NCBI GenBank assembly: GCA_949128015.1
Contig: CASBRC010000069.1
Span: 1-6,314, forward strand
Source of the DNA: Synechococcales cyanobacterium PMM_0003
Lineage (GTDB): Bacteria > Cyanobacteriota > Cyanobacteriia > Pseudanabaenales > Pseudanabaenaceae
DNA: 6,314 nt
Direction of reading: 5' to 3'
The position numbers were made by a program, and so were the translations under genes. The notes beneath the pieces were generated by a model that saw only the letters and a list, made by a program, of their open reading frames with translations, did no database searches and was not told where the DNA came from. Within the stretch, counting starts at the first letter, position 1. Each line of letters opens with the position of its first letter. Shown here piece after piece: positions 1 through 5,876 of this stretch.

Positions 1-22
1 GTTTTGTCTTTGCTATTTCTTC

Positions 23-59
23 TTTGTTAAGAAATGTCTACTGTTTTGTTAAGAAACGT
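23..59. repeat. Two direct repeats, 22-bp period, upstream of the urate operon
   Basis: The 12-mer TTTGTTAAGAAA occurs at 23-34 and 45-56. Both copies continue as yGT, so 14 of 15 bases match over 23-37 and 45-59. The 22-bp period is about two helical turns, which would put both copies on the same DNA face, as expected for paired regulator sites. The nearest start codon inside the window is about 145 bp downstream. The repeats could therefore equally belong to a divergent gene lying left of the window. No regulator is identified. Confidence 0.4.
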
Positions 60-68
60 GTGCGGTTG

Positions 69-97
69 CCCTATTAGGGTGGGGTAAATTCTTTACC
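69..97. promoter_or_regulatory. Two adjacent short dyads in the upstream region
   Basis: CCCTA-T-TAGGG (69-79) and GGTAAA-TTC-TTTACC (83-97) are both perfect inverted repeats separated by three bases. They could be operators, or hairpins in the leader or tail of a neighbouring transcript. There is no U-tract directly after them, so a terminator is not favoured. Function is unknown. Confidence 0.3.
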
Positions 98-167
98 AGA
101 AATCTCCTAATCACAGTTGCAACACCGACATTTTTTTAAAATTCTCATGTGAATCAAAAAATGTGCA

Positions 168-182
168 TGTATACTGTATACA
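168..182. promoter_or_regulatory. Candidate operator overlapping a -10-like box, upstream of urate hydroxylase gene
   Basis: TGTATAC-T-GTATACA is a 15-bp palindrome, perfect around the single central base, ending 20 bases before the chosen ATG at 203. It contains TATACT (170-175), a plausible -10 hexamer, though no good -35 box is seen at the right distance. TGTATACA-like half sites resemble operators of GntR-family repressors, so a repressor covering the -10 region is an attractive but unproven model. No regulator gene is in the window. Confidence 0.4.
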
Positions 183-202
183 AAATATATAGGTTTGTTG
201 CG

Positions 203-1372
203 ATGTATAGCTTAAAAGCAATTGTCATCGGTGCGGGTATCGGTGGACTCACTACAGGGATTGCCTTGCGACAAGCTGGTTATGAAGTAGAAATCTACGA
301 TCGAGTAAGAGATCTGCGCCCAGTTGGTGCTGGAATCTCACTCTGGTCGAATGGAGTCAAAGTCCTCAATCGTTTGGGGCTAGGTCAACAGCTAGCTGCG
401 ATCGGTGGGCAAATGGACTATATGGAGTACCGTAATCTTTCAGGTAATCTCCTCAATCATATTTCATTGCAACCTTTAGTCGAAGAAGTCGGGCAGCGCC
501 CCTATCCTGTAGCCAGAAGAGATTTACAAAATGTTTTGCTATCAGCCTTTGAAGCTGCTGGTGGTAAGTTAACGCTTGGCGCTAAATGTATTGGTATTTT
601 GGAAGGATTTCGAGATGTTACGGCAAAGTTTGAGGATGGTAGCACTGCCACAGGCGATCTATTAGTAGCTGCGGATGGAGTACGTTCTCTCTTACGCGAA
701 TATATTCTCAGTGAACCCGTAGAACCTAAATATGCAGGCTATGTCAATTGGAATGGGCTAGTTCCCATTAGTGCAGATCTTGCCGCAGCAGATACTTGGT
801 CAATTTATGTGGGAGAACATAAACGAGCTTCACTGATGCCATTGGCGGGCAATCGCTTCTATTTCTTTTTTGATGTGCCATTACCTAAGGGAACAACTAA
901 TGACTGTGCAAACTATAAAAATGAACTGAAGGAGTATTTCCAAGGATGGGCTGAACCTGTGCAATTGGTGATCGATCGCCTCGATCCTGAATCCGTGGCT
1001 CGTGTCGAAATACATGATATTGGTCCGATCGCAAAAATGGTTAAAGGAAGAGTAGCTCTGCTTGGTGATGCTGCCCATGCTACTTGCCCCGATCTCGGAC
1101 AGGGAGGCTGTCAAGCCATGGAGGATGGTTGGGTGCTAGCCAATTATTTGGTATCTACAAATCTGAGTGTGCCTGACGCGCTGAGGCGTTACGAAGTCGA
1201 GCGTAAAGTTCGCACCACCGAAATTGTCAACAAAGCTCGTAATCGGGCAGAAATCATTCATGGCAAAGAACCTGAAGTTACCCAAAAGTGGTATGACCAG
1301 CTCGCCCAAGAAAATCCCTTAGATGTGACTAACGCGATCGCAAAAATTATTAGCGGAGGACCATTACATTGA
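203..1372 (+). CDS. hpxO: FAD-dependent urate hydroxylase (HpxO-type)
   Basis: This flavoprotein monooxygenase is predicted to oxidise urate to 5-hydroxyisourate in the cytoplasm using NAD(P)H and O2, replacing classical uricase as the first step of urate breakdown. The chosen 389-residue product carries the Rossmann motif GAGIGG (residues 10-15), the ADG motif of group A hydroxylases (157-159) and GDAAH (288-292), which contacts FAD. It resembles Klebsiella HpxO closely from memory, including YAGYVNWNGLV (177-187). The residues known in HpxO as active-site Arg204 and Tyr216 are present as Arg208 (EHKRASLMP) and Tyr220 (RFYFFFDVPLP). The frame stays open upstream to a GTG at 149, but family members begin just before the Rossmann strand, and a weak AGG at 191-193 lies nine bases before ATG 203. 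It is the first gene of the operon and overlaps uraD by four bases. Confidence 0.92.
   Translation: MYSLKAIVIGAGIGGLTTGIALRQAGYEVEIYDRVRDLRPVGAGISLWSNGVKVLNRLGLGQQLAAIGGQMDYMEYRNLSGNLLNHISLQPLVEEVGQRPYPVARRDLQNVLLSAFEAAGGKLTLGAKCIGILEGFRDVTAKFEDGSTATGDLLVAADGVRSLLREYILSEPVEPKYAGYVNWNGLVPISADLAAADTWSIYVGEHKRASLMPLAGNRFYFFFDVPLPKGTTNDCANYKNELKEYFQGWAEPVQLVIDRLDPESVARVEIHDIGPIAKMVKGRVALLGDAAHATCPDLGQGGCQAMEDGWVLANYLVSTNLSVPDALRRYEVERKVRTTEIVNKARNRAEIIHGKEPEVTQKWYDQLAQENPLDVTNAIAKIISGGPLH
1355..1360 (+). promoter_or_regulatory. Shine-Dalgarno site that fixes the TTG start of uraD
   Basis: GGAGGA lies inside the last codons of hpxO, eight bases before the TTG at 1369. It is by far the best ribosome binding site in the window. 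Its spacing fits TTG 1369 but not the in-frame ATG at 1387, which is 26 bases away. Confidence 0.65.
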
Positions 1373-1869
1373 GTTATTCAATTGCCATGCTCAACCAAAT
1401 GAGCCAAGCAGAGTTTACAGCAGTCCTCGGTTCCATTTTTGAACACACGCCAGAAATTGCTGCTAAAGCATGGCGATCGCAACCCTTTGCTGATGTCCAG
1501 AACCTTCATCAAGTTATGGCTGCGATCGCTTTGAAAATGAGTGAGACTGAGCAATTAAAGTTGATTTGCGCTCACCCCGATTTGGGTTGTAAGTTCAAAA
1601 TGGCAGAAGCTTCAGTCCAAGAGCAATCTACAGTCGGACTAGATCAACTCTCGGCAACAGAATATAATCGCTTTCAACAACTCAATCAAAACTATAAAGA
1701 CAAGTTTTCATTCCCTTTTATCATCGCTGTTCGCAACAACACTAAGGACAGTATTCTCGCCGCGTTTGAACAAAGACTTGAGAACAATCTAGAAGTAGAA
1801 CAGAAACAGGCGATCGCAGAGATTGTCGAGATCGCCAGATGGCGTTTAATTCTATCTATTAGCAATTAA
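1369..1869 (+). CDS. uraD: 2-oxo-4-hydroxy-4-carboxy-5-ureidoimidazoline (OHCU) decarboxylase
   Basis: The enzyme decarboxylates OHCU, the unstable product of 5-hydroxyisourate hydrolysis, to (S)-allantoin, so that allantoin forms stereospecifically. The 166-residue length is normal for the family. Family hallmarks are LNQMSQAEF near the start, LGSIFEHTP (20-28), the catalytic-His motif AHPDLG (68-73, His69), an acidic EQ pair before GLDQLS (85-94), FPFIIAVR (115-122) and a C-terminal Arg159 likely equivalent to the substrate-binding arginine. Translation most likely starts at TTG 1369, which overlaps the hpxO stop as TTGA and has a strong upstream ribosome binding site. ATG 1387 would remove six residues. 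The overlap implies translational coupling with hpxO. The usual partner, HIU hydrolase, is not adjacent. Confidence 0.92.
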   Translation: MSYSIAMLNQMSQAEFTAVLGSIFEHTPEIAAKAWRSQPFADVQNLHQVMAAIALKMSETEQLKLICAHPDLGCKFKMAEASVQEQSTVGLDQLSATEYNRFQQLNQNYKDKFSFPFIIAVRNNTKDSILAAFEQRLENNLEVEQKQAIAEIVEIARWRLILSISN

Positions 1870-1889
1870 CCAATCACCAATCACCAATG
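1869..1889 (+). repeat. Tandem heptamer repeat spanning the uraD-puuE junction
   Basis: Three head-to-tail heptamers, ACCAATC, ACCAATC and ACCAATG, run from the last base of the uraD stop codon to the puuE start codon. The third copy differs in one base, and that change creates the ATG. This resembles the short tandemly repeated heptamers (STRRs) known from cyanobacteria. No Shine-Dalgarno sequence is present in the 17-base gap. Confidence 0.7.
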
Positions 1890-2789
1890 ACCTACCCTAG
1901 AGACATGATCGGCTATGGGCGATTTGTACCCGATGCCAAATGGAAAGATAACGCCCGTATTGCTGTCCAGTTTGTGATTAATTACGAAGAAGGTGGTGAA
2001 ACCTGTATTCTGCATGGTGATAGCAGTTCGGAGACATTTCTTTCTGAAATTGTGGGCGCTGCTCCCTTTCATGGACTGCGCCATATGAATATGGAATCTT
2101 GCTACGAATATGGAAGCCGAGCAGGATTTTGGCGCTTATATCGGATGTTTTGCGATCGCAATATTCCTGTAACGATCTATGGAATAGCGATGGCGCTAAC
2201 CCGCAATCCTGAAGCCGTTGCGGCTATGCTAGAGGCAGATTGGGAAATTGCTAGTCACGGCTATCGTTGGATTGATTACAAATATTTCTCGCCCGAACAA
2301 GAGCGTGAACATTTGCAAAAAGCGATCGCAATTCATACCCAAGTTACGGGGGAGCGTCCTCTCGGCTGGTATACAGGACGAACTAGTGAGCATACAAGGC
2401 GTTTAGTTGTTGAAGAAGGTGGATTTCTCTATGATTCTGATAGCTATGCCGATGACCTTCCCTATTGGAACTATGAATATGGGAAGCCGCATTTAATCAT
2501 CCCTTACACTCTAGACAATAACGATATGCGCTTTGCTACGCCTCAAGGCTTTAATTCTGGAGATCAATTCTTTGCCTATCTACGCGATGCCTTTGATGTT
2601 CTTTACGCTGAGGGAGACACATCACCAAAAATGATGAGCATCGGTTTGCATTGTCGCTTAGTCGGCAGAGCAGGGAGAGCGGCGGCTCTAGCCAGATTTC
2701 TTGATTATGTACAAAGTCGCGATCGCGTTTGGCTTTGTCGCCGTATTGACATTGCTCACCATTGGCATAAAAACCATAAACCAGAATAA
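1887..2789 (+). CDS. puuE: Metal-independent allantoinase, PuuE type (NodB/polysaccharide deacetylase fold)
   Basis: Predicted to hydrolyse the allantoin ring to allantoate in the cytoplasm, the step after UraD. The 300-residue protein matches the urate-catabolism branch of the polysaccharide deacetylase superfamily, whose studied member is Pseudomonas PuuE (about 308 residues). Recognisable blocks are YPRDMIGYG (3-11), VNYEEG-like INYEEG (31-36), GAAPFHGLRHMNMESCYEYGSR (spanning 57-78), ASHGYRWIDY (122-131), GWYTGR (160-165) and LHCRLVGRAGR (254-264). The metal-binding TFDD motif of true deacetylases is replaced by NYEE (32-35), and the HSxxH motif has Trp128 in place of the second histidine, which fits a metal-free enzyme. 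The start at 1887 lacks a ribosome binding site, so translation may depend on coupling or leaderless-like initiation. The neighbours support the substrate assignment strongly. Confidence 0.9.
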   Translation: MTYPRDMIGYGRFVPDAKWKDNARIAVQFVINYEEGGETCILHGDSSSETFLSEIVGAAPFHGLRHMNMESCYEYGSRAGFWRLYRMFCDRNIPVTIYGIAMALTRNPEAVAAMLEADWEIASHGYRWIDYKYFSPEQEREHLQKAIAIHTQVTGERPLGWYTGRTSEHTRRLVVEEGGFLYDSDSYADDLPYWNYEYGKPHLIIPYTLDNNDMRFATPQGFNSGDQFFAYLRDAFDVLYAEGDTSPKMMSIGLHCRLVGRAGRAAALARFLDYVQSRDRVWLCRRIDIAHHWHKNHKPE

Positions 2790-2811
2790 AAATAAGCGCT
2801 CTTATTTTTAT
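2786..2811 (+). terminator. Hairpin overlapping the puuE stop codon, likely terminator
   Basis: An 11-bp perfect stem (2786-2796 with 2801-2811) closes on a CGCT loop. The 5' arm contains the TAA stop of puuE, and the 3' arm is U-rich (CTTATTTTTAT). The A/T-rich symmetric stem could terminate in both directions. Its core AAGCGCTCTTATT (2794-2806) recurs exactly in the hairpin after devB. Confidence 0.55.
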
Positions 2812-2849
2812 AGTAAATTTCGATCAAACTAATAAAAATACCAAGATAG

Positions 2850-2880
2850 ACGATCGCGGCACGCTGCGCGTGCGCTACAG
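2850..2880. repeat. GC-rich cyanobacterial interspersed palindrome
   Basis: A CGATCGC block (2851-2857) is followed by the perfect dyad GCACGC-TGC-GCGTGC (2859-2873). Such GC islands in otherwise AT-rich spacers are a typical dispersed repeat type of cyanobacterial intergenic regions. It is non-coding in this position. The role is unknown. Confidence 0.5.
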
Positions 2881-2904
2881 CTTTTTGGGTTTGGGGTTTA
2901 ATTT

Positions 2905-2978
2905 TATCGGAAAATTGGGTTTAAAATCCCGTCCTTCTAGGACGGCTTTAATTAATATTTAAACTCATTTTCCCGATA
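2905..2978. repeat. Nested inverted repeat, possible relic of a small mobile element
   Basis: Outer 21-base arms (2905-2925 and 2958-2978; 18 of 21 positions complementary, starting TATCGG and ending TTTAAA) enclose a perfect inner 7-bp hairpin, CCGTCCT-TCT-AGGACGG (2929-2945). The inner hairpin preceded by TTTAAAATC resembles the end hairpins of IS200/IS605-family elements, but no transposase is present. It may alternatively be a MITE or a structured terminator. It accounts for most of the puuE-devB spacer. The remaining 2979-3058 shows only small dyads and a weak TAATAT (3007-3012) as a possible devB -10 box. Confidence 0.5.
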
Positions 2979-3058
2979 CACAGGTAGAAGCATCTACAGA
3001 AATTAGTAATATAGCTGGAGATACTCAAAGCAACTTTGCCAAAAAACAAACTATTACT

Positions 3059-4216
3059 ATGAAAAACGCCATTGAGCCAAAAAGATCCAACAAATTTTTA
3101 ATTCCTGCGATCGCACTTGCTCTAGCAGCTCTAGGTGTAAGCATTTGGTTTGTAATTGGTCGTTTTAGCAATAATCCTTCACCGACAGCCTCACCATCGG
3201 CGACTGGAGGTAAAGAACAAATAAAAGCAATCAGTGCGTTAGGGCGTTTGGAGCCACAGGGAGAAGTGATCAAAGTTGCCTCACCATCGGCGCTCGGCAC
3301 ATCACGCATTGTAAAACTGATGGTCAAAGAAGGCGATACGGTCAAACAAGGGCAAGTGATTGCCATTCTCGATAGTTATGACCGATCTGTCGCCGCCTTA
3401 CTCCAAGCCCAAAGCCTCGCTCAAGAGAGCGATCGCAATCTAGCTAAAGTCCGCGCAGGCGCGAAGGTTGGCGATATTGCCGCCCAAGAAGGTAATGTTC
3501 GCGCTACCGCCGCCAATATCAAAGCTCTGGAAGCCAACACCGCAAGGATTAAATCTGAATTAGAAATTGCAGGTCGGGATTACAATCGCTTTCTAGAAGT
3601 TTTTAAAGAAGGCGCGATTTCTCAAACTGTTCTTGACACTTATCGTCTCAAGGTCGAGACTTTGCAAGGTCAATTTATACAATCTCAGCAGCAAGTTCAG
3701 CAAGCCCAATTTCAATTAAGTCAATCGCAAGGATTACTCAGCAGCGTTAAAGAAGTCCGTCCCACTGATATTCAATTTGCTGAAGCTCAACTGCAAACTG
3801 CGATCGTTAATGTCAAAAAAGCCGAAGTAGATCTTGATCTAGCCCAAGTTCGCGCTCCGATCGATGGACAGGTTATCAAAATCAATTCTAAAATTGGTGA
3901 AGTAGTTAGCCAGATAAATGGAGTAATTGACCTAGGCAATACCAGTCAGATGTATGTAGTTGCGGAAATCTACGAAACTGATATTGGCAAAATTAAGGTT
4001 GGACAGAAAGCAACCATTGAGAGCGAAGCTTTTGAAGGTGAAATTACTGGCAAAGTTGATCGCATTGGTTTACGAATTGCTAAAAATGATGTCCTTGGTA
4101 CTGATCCTGCCGCCAAGACCGATGCGCGGATTATCGAAGTCAAGATCAAGTTAGATGAAAGCACCAAAGTTTCAGGGCTTACCAACTTACAAGTCAGAGT
4201 CAAAGTTGAAATGTAA
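3059..4216 (+). CDS. devB: DevB-family membrane fusion protein of an ABC exporter
   Basis: Periplasmic adaptor (HlyD-like) that would link the inner-membrane DevC permease to an outer-membrane TolC-type channel. In Anabaena the DevBCA system exports heterocyst glycolipids; paralogues in other cyanobacteria have other or unknown cargo. The 385-residue protein has a short basic N-terminus, one membrane anchor (about 13-34), a Pro/Ser/Ala-rich linker (38-50), the first half of the lipoyl domain (GRLEPQGEV 62-70 and EGDTVKQGQVIAILD 91-105), a long Gln/Ala-rich coiled coil (about 110-262), the second lipoyl half RAPIDGQVI (265-273) and a beta-barrel with IYETDIGKIKVGQ (304-316). The start at 3059 is the only usual start codon before the anchor, with no clear ribosome binding site. 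devC follows 60 bases downstream. Substrate cannot be told from the sequence. Confidence 0.9.
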   Translation: MKNAIEPKRSNKFLIPAIALALAALGVSIWFVIGRFSNNPSPTASPSATGGKEQIKAISALGRLEPQGEVIKVASPSALGTSRIVKLMVKEGDTVKQGQVIAILDSYDRSVAALLQAQSLAQESDRNLAKVRAGAKVGDIAAQEGNVRATAANIKALEANTARIKSELEIAGRDYNRFLEVFKEGAISQTVLDTYRLKVETLQGQFIQSQQQVQQAQFQLSQSQGLLSSVKEVRPTDIQFAEAQLQTAIVNVKKAEVDLDLAQVRAPIDGQVIKINSKIGEVVSQINGVIDLGNTSQMYVVAEIYETDIGKIKVGQKATIESEAFEGEITGKVDRIGLRIAKNDVLGTDPAAKTDARIIEVKIKLDESTKVSGLTNLQVRVKVEM

Positions 4217-4257
4217 TAGGAGCGCCAAGCGCTCTTATTACATTTCAATTATTTTTT
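4208..4257 (+). terminator. Long hairpin between devB and devC (attenuator or mRNA-processing element)
   Basis: An 18-base arm (4208-4225) pairs with 4229-4246 across a CAA loop; the only non-Watson-Crick pair is G4219 with T4235, a G-U wobble in RNA. The 5' arm includes the final devB codons and its TAA stop. Six T residues (4252-4257) follow five bases after the stem. It could be a partial terminator lowering devC expression, or a stabiliser of devB mRNA. Confidence 0.55.
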
Positions 4258-4276
4258 AACAACGCTAAGTGAATTT

Positions 4277-5662
4277 ATGATTTTTGCTGTACCTCTCGCT
4301 TGGCTACAACTTACTTATGAAAAAAGCCGACTGTTAGTTGCGATCGCAGGAATCACTTTTGCGGTCGTATTGATGTTTTTACAGCTCGGTTTCCGAGATG
4401 CCCTGTTTGACAGTGCCATCCGTCTCCAAAGCAACCTAGTCGGTGATTTAGTAATTATTAGCCCGCAATCTACTAATCTTGTGGGAATGCGAAACTTCTC
4501 ACAGCGTCGCCTCTATCAAGCGCTTGGCATGAAAGATGTAGCCTCAGTCAACCCACTTTATATTGGACTTGGTGCTTGGAAAATCAAAGAAGATCCTGCG
4601 GGACAAACTCGTAATATCTTGGTATTGGGTGCAAATCCAGATGCCAATGTTTTTAAAATGTCGGGTGCTGTATCAAATATCGATCGCGTCAAAACTCAAG
4701 ATGTGGTTCTATTCGATCGTGCTTCTCGTGCGGAGTTTGGTCCAATCGTTAGCGAATGTGGCTCTTTAGCTCTCAAAGCTCAATTTACCGATGATGCTTT
4801 TGTCTGTAACAAATCAGTCACTCGCGAAGTTGCCAATCGTAAAATCACCGTTGGTGGATTGTTTGAGCTAGGTGCATCCTTTGCTGCTGATGGCACAGTG
4901 ATCACTAGTGATACTAATTTCCTACGGATTTTTGATGCGAGGCGATCGGGATTAATTAATGTTGGCTTGATTAATTTAAAACCAGACGCATCTCCTTATG
5001 AAACAATGCGGAACTTTATCCTCAGTCAACCCAGTGACCATGTGGTTTTACCCCGCGAAAAACTACAACCCGATGGTAAAAGAATTCAAGCTCTATACAA
5101 AGAAAGTATTGGTGCAGATGGGAAACTTATTCGAGAAGAGAATAAAGATAAGGTGGTAGTTTCTAAAGCTGACCTGACTGTTGACGATCTCAAAAAAACA
5201 CAAGATGCGGCGATCAATGATACCCGTATTTTGACGATGCAAGGCTATATTGATTTTGAGAAGGGATATTGGCAGAAGAGTACTGCGATCGGCTTTATCT
5301 TCAGTCTTGGTACAGTGATGGGCTTCATCGTTGGTATCGTGATCGTTTATCAGATTCTTTATACTGATGTTTCTGATCACCTTGCGGAATACGCAACTCT
5401 GAAGGCAATGGGCTATGGCAATTTATACTTGGCTCAAGTTGTAATTCAAGAAGCTTTTGTATTATCAATTCTAGGATTTATCCCTGGATTAGGCATTTCT
5501 TTTTTCTTGTACAATCTCACCAAAAATGCGACGTTGCTGCCGCTATACATTTGGGATAAAGCAATTCCTGTGATGCTTTTAACGATGGTAATGTGTATTA
5601 TTTCGGGCGCGATATCGCTCCGCAAAGTTCAATCTGCTGACCCTGCGGAAATATTTGGATAG
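4277..5662 (+). CDS. devC: DevC-family ABC exporter permease with enlarged extracytoplasmic domain
   Basis: Integral membrane subunit of a MacB/FtsX-like exporter working with DevB and a DevA-type ATPase. It has 461 residues, where typical DevC proteins have about 385-390. Segments: TM1 (about 17-38), extracytoplasmic domain (39-335), TM2 (about 336-361), TM3 (about 386-413) and TM4 (about 429-447). Family signatures are LFDRASRAEFGPI (145-157), GLFELGASFAADG (194-206), GYIDFEKGYWQ (323-333), YQILYTDVSDHLAEYATLKAMGY (starting at 358) and ADPAEIF at the C-terminus. Compared with remembered family members there seem to be two insertions: around 158-181, with Cys161 and Cys177, and a charged stretch of about 60 residues around 254-315. 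The frame is intact and family motifs resume cleanly, so this is not a frameshift. ATG 4277 begins right at the conserved PLAWLQL N-terminus. No devA follows. Confidence 0.9.
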   Translation: MIFAVPLAWLQLTYEKSRLLVAIAGITFAVVLMFLQLGFRDALFDSAIRLQSNLVGDLVIISPQSTNLVGMRNFSQRRLYQALGMKDVASVNPLYIGLGAWKIKEDPAGQTRNILVLGANPDANVFKMSGAVSNIDRVKTQDVVLFDRASRAEFGPIVSECGSLALKAQFTDDAFVCNKSVTREVANRKITVGGLFELGASFAADGTVITSDTNFLRIFDARRSGLINVGLINLKPDASPYETMRNFILSQPSDHVVLPREKLQPDGKRIQALYKESIGADGKLIREENKDKVVVSKADLTVDDLKKTQDAAINDTRILTMQGYIDFEKGYWQKSTAIGFIFSLGTVMGFIVGIVIVYQILYTDVSDHLAEYATLKAMGYGNLYLAQVVIQEAFVLSILGFIPGLGISFFLYNLTKNATLLPLYIWDKAIPVMLLTMVMCIISGAISLRKVQSADPAEIFG

Positions 5663-5736
5663 CTTAGATCGCATTCTCCATATTTTGGAATGTGAGATAT
5701 AGGGGGTATTGCGATCGTGCTAGATAAAAAGCAATA

Positions 5737-5829
5737 AGGGACGTGCAGCTTAATAAAGTACCAATTAGCTGAGGTTAAAAAGCTGTGCCGCCGTCAAATA
5801 ATTGGTACTTTATTTTCGCGCTCGTCCCT
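5737..5829. mobile_element. MITE-like element with 31-bp imperfect terminal inverted repeats
   Basis: The ends AGGGACG (5737-5743) and CGTCCCT (5823-5829) are inverted copies, as are AATAAAGTACCAATTA (5752-5767) and its complement at 5799-5814. The eight bases between these blocks have diverged, giving 25 of 31 matched positions. The centre (5768-5798) is 31 bases and non-coding. TA is present beside both ends (5735-5736 and 5829-5830), which might be a target duplication of the IS630/Tc1 type, though the right-hand TA shares a base with the repeat. It may also act as a terminator between devC and the convergent yafQ. The rest of 5663-5876 shows no gene. Confidence 0.55.
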
Positions 5830-5876
5830 AACATAACATCGACAATCCTGAAAGAGTTTTTGGTAGTTAGAACTGG

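Noticed and set aside
105..146. Tiny minus-strand frame of 13 codons with a Cys-rich end
   Set aside because: It is too short, lacks a supporting ribosome site or homologue, and overlaps the regulatory region.
149..202. N-terminal extension of the urate hydroxylase from GTG 149 (also ATG 161 and 167)
   Set aside because: The extra residues are absent from known HpxO proteins, which begin right before the Rossmann motif, and this stretch contains the palindrome and -10-like box.
2859..2945. CRISPR-like array made by the successive palindromes
   Set aside because: The dyads differ in sequence and there is no repeat-spacer periodicity.
2963..3058. Open frame continuing upstream of devB in the same frame for 32 codons
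   Set aside because: It contains no ATG, GTG or TTG start, begins inside the inverted repeat, and an open run of this length is unsurprising by chance.
3025..3366. Minus-strand frame of 113 codons opposite the devB start
   Set aside because: It is a shadow of the clearly coding devB frame, with no recognisable family features.
4960..5220. Frameshift or fusion as the reason for the long DevC
   Set aside because: The frame is continuous and family motifs occur in the right order on both sides, so an in-frame insertion explains the length better.
5093..5380. Minus-strand frame of 95 codons inside devC
   Set aside because: It lies antisense to conserved devC sequence, including TM2, and has no recognisable domain.
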